This document shows, in pieces, positions 6,023 to 6,081 of a stretch of 6,081 nt of DNA. The position numbers and the translations under genes were made by a program. Origin of the DNA: Opitutia bacterium UBA3151 (GTDB lineage Bacteria > Verrucomicrobiota > Verrucomicrobiia > Opitutales > Seribacteraceae). Positions within the stretch are counted from its first letter, which is position 1; every line of letters begins with the position of its first letter. Under the pieces are notes generated by a model. It had not been told where the DNA came from, searched no databases, and worked only from the letters and a program-made list of their open reading frames with translations. The stretch is from positions 2,148 to 8,228 of the forward strand of contig DEYT01000116.1 in NCBI GenBank assembly GCA_002364975.1, in the 5' to 3' direction.

Positions 6023-6070
6023 CCAAAAGGATCTTTGAAACTTTGGTGGAGGTGGCGGGAATCGAACCCG
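6023..6070 (-). repeat. tmRNA 3'-end and flank, presumed current integration target
   Basis: This is the parent form of the blocks at 2368-2403 and 3065-3112. It covers the tmRNA acceptor 3' strand and T-arm (6044-6070) plus 21 bases of downstream flank (6023-6043). Because the flank is also shared with 3065-3085, the duplicated segment extends beyond the RNA itself. Read as protein on the plus strand, the block is open (SKRIFETLVEVAGIEPASRN), as are both scars. Confidence 0.8.
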
Positions 6071-6081
6071 CGTCCCGCAAT
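6044..6081 (-). ncRNA. ssrA: tmRNA, 3' end (5' part beyond window)
   Basis: Read on the minus strand, the last 38 bases give a tmRNA 3' end: GGACGCGGGTTCGATTCCCG followed by CCACCTCCACCA. The T-arm pairs perfectly (GCGGG 6055-6059 with CCCGC 6067-6071) around a seven-base loop, followed by the acceptor strand CACCTCC (6048-6054), discriminator A and an encoded CCA (6044-6046). The bases just 5' of the T-arm (GCGGGAC) fit tmRNA better than a tRNA variable loop. tmRNA with SmpB rescues stalled ribosomes and tags the unfinished peptide. The tag reading frame and 5' acceptor strand would lie to the right of the window, so this could in principle be another partial copy. It is, however, the only one with an intact T-arm, CCA and continuing tmRNA sequence. 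Confidence 0.82.

Noticed and set aside
953..6070. Classical integron with attC sites
   Set aside because: No integron integrase or core sites of the GTTRRRY type were found; the repeated sequence is plainly tmRNA-derived instead.
2368..6070. CRISPR array
   Set aside because: The repeats are few, kilobases apart and separated by genes, with no regular spacers.

Overview
The window is low-GC bacterial DNA (roughly 40% by eye, not counted). The likely source is the PVC superphylum, such as a marine Lentisphaera-like or low-GC Verrucomicrobiota/Planctomycetota organism. Three things suggest this: a secreted sulfatase joined to a PA14 domain, a broken secreted parallel beta-helix gene of a type common in that group, and recombinase-like C-terminal tails of a kind I associate with it. 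The placement is inference from protein style, not from a marker gene.

Layout. Positions 1-84 may hold the 3' end of an unidentified gene, followed by about 420 bases of AT-rich DNA with long T runs. A small rhodanese protein lies at 507-944, with a decayed recombinase-like tail just after it (953-1021). A soluble GAF plus class III adenylate cyclase lies at 1185-2363. It is followed within 5 bases by a copy of the 3' end of tmRNA (2368-2403) and a second decayed tail (to 2521). A DoxX-like four-helix membrane protein lies on the minus strand (2544-2921). Then come a second tmRNA 3'-end copy (3065-3112), a third tail (to 3291) and a frameshifted fragment of a secreted beta-helix protein (3364-3680). 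A secreted sulfatase with HEAT-like and PA14 regions follows (3720-5996). The window closes inside what looks like the real tmRNA gene, ssrA, on the minus strand; its 3' end is at 6044.

The main point is how these pieces relate. Three copies of the tmRNA 3' end sit in the same orientation, with unrelated cargo between them. The two internal copies run straight into the same protein-like tail. This is what repeated integration of elements at ssrA would leave behind: a tandem array of small islands or cassettes. No recombinase body is visible, so the units are either deletion remnants or non-autonomous cassettes moved in trans. The cargo genes (adenylate cyclase, DoxX-like protein, sulfatase) show no common pathway, which fits cargo capture better than an operon.
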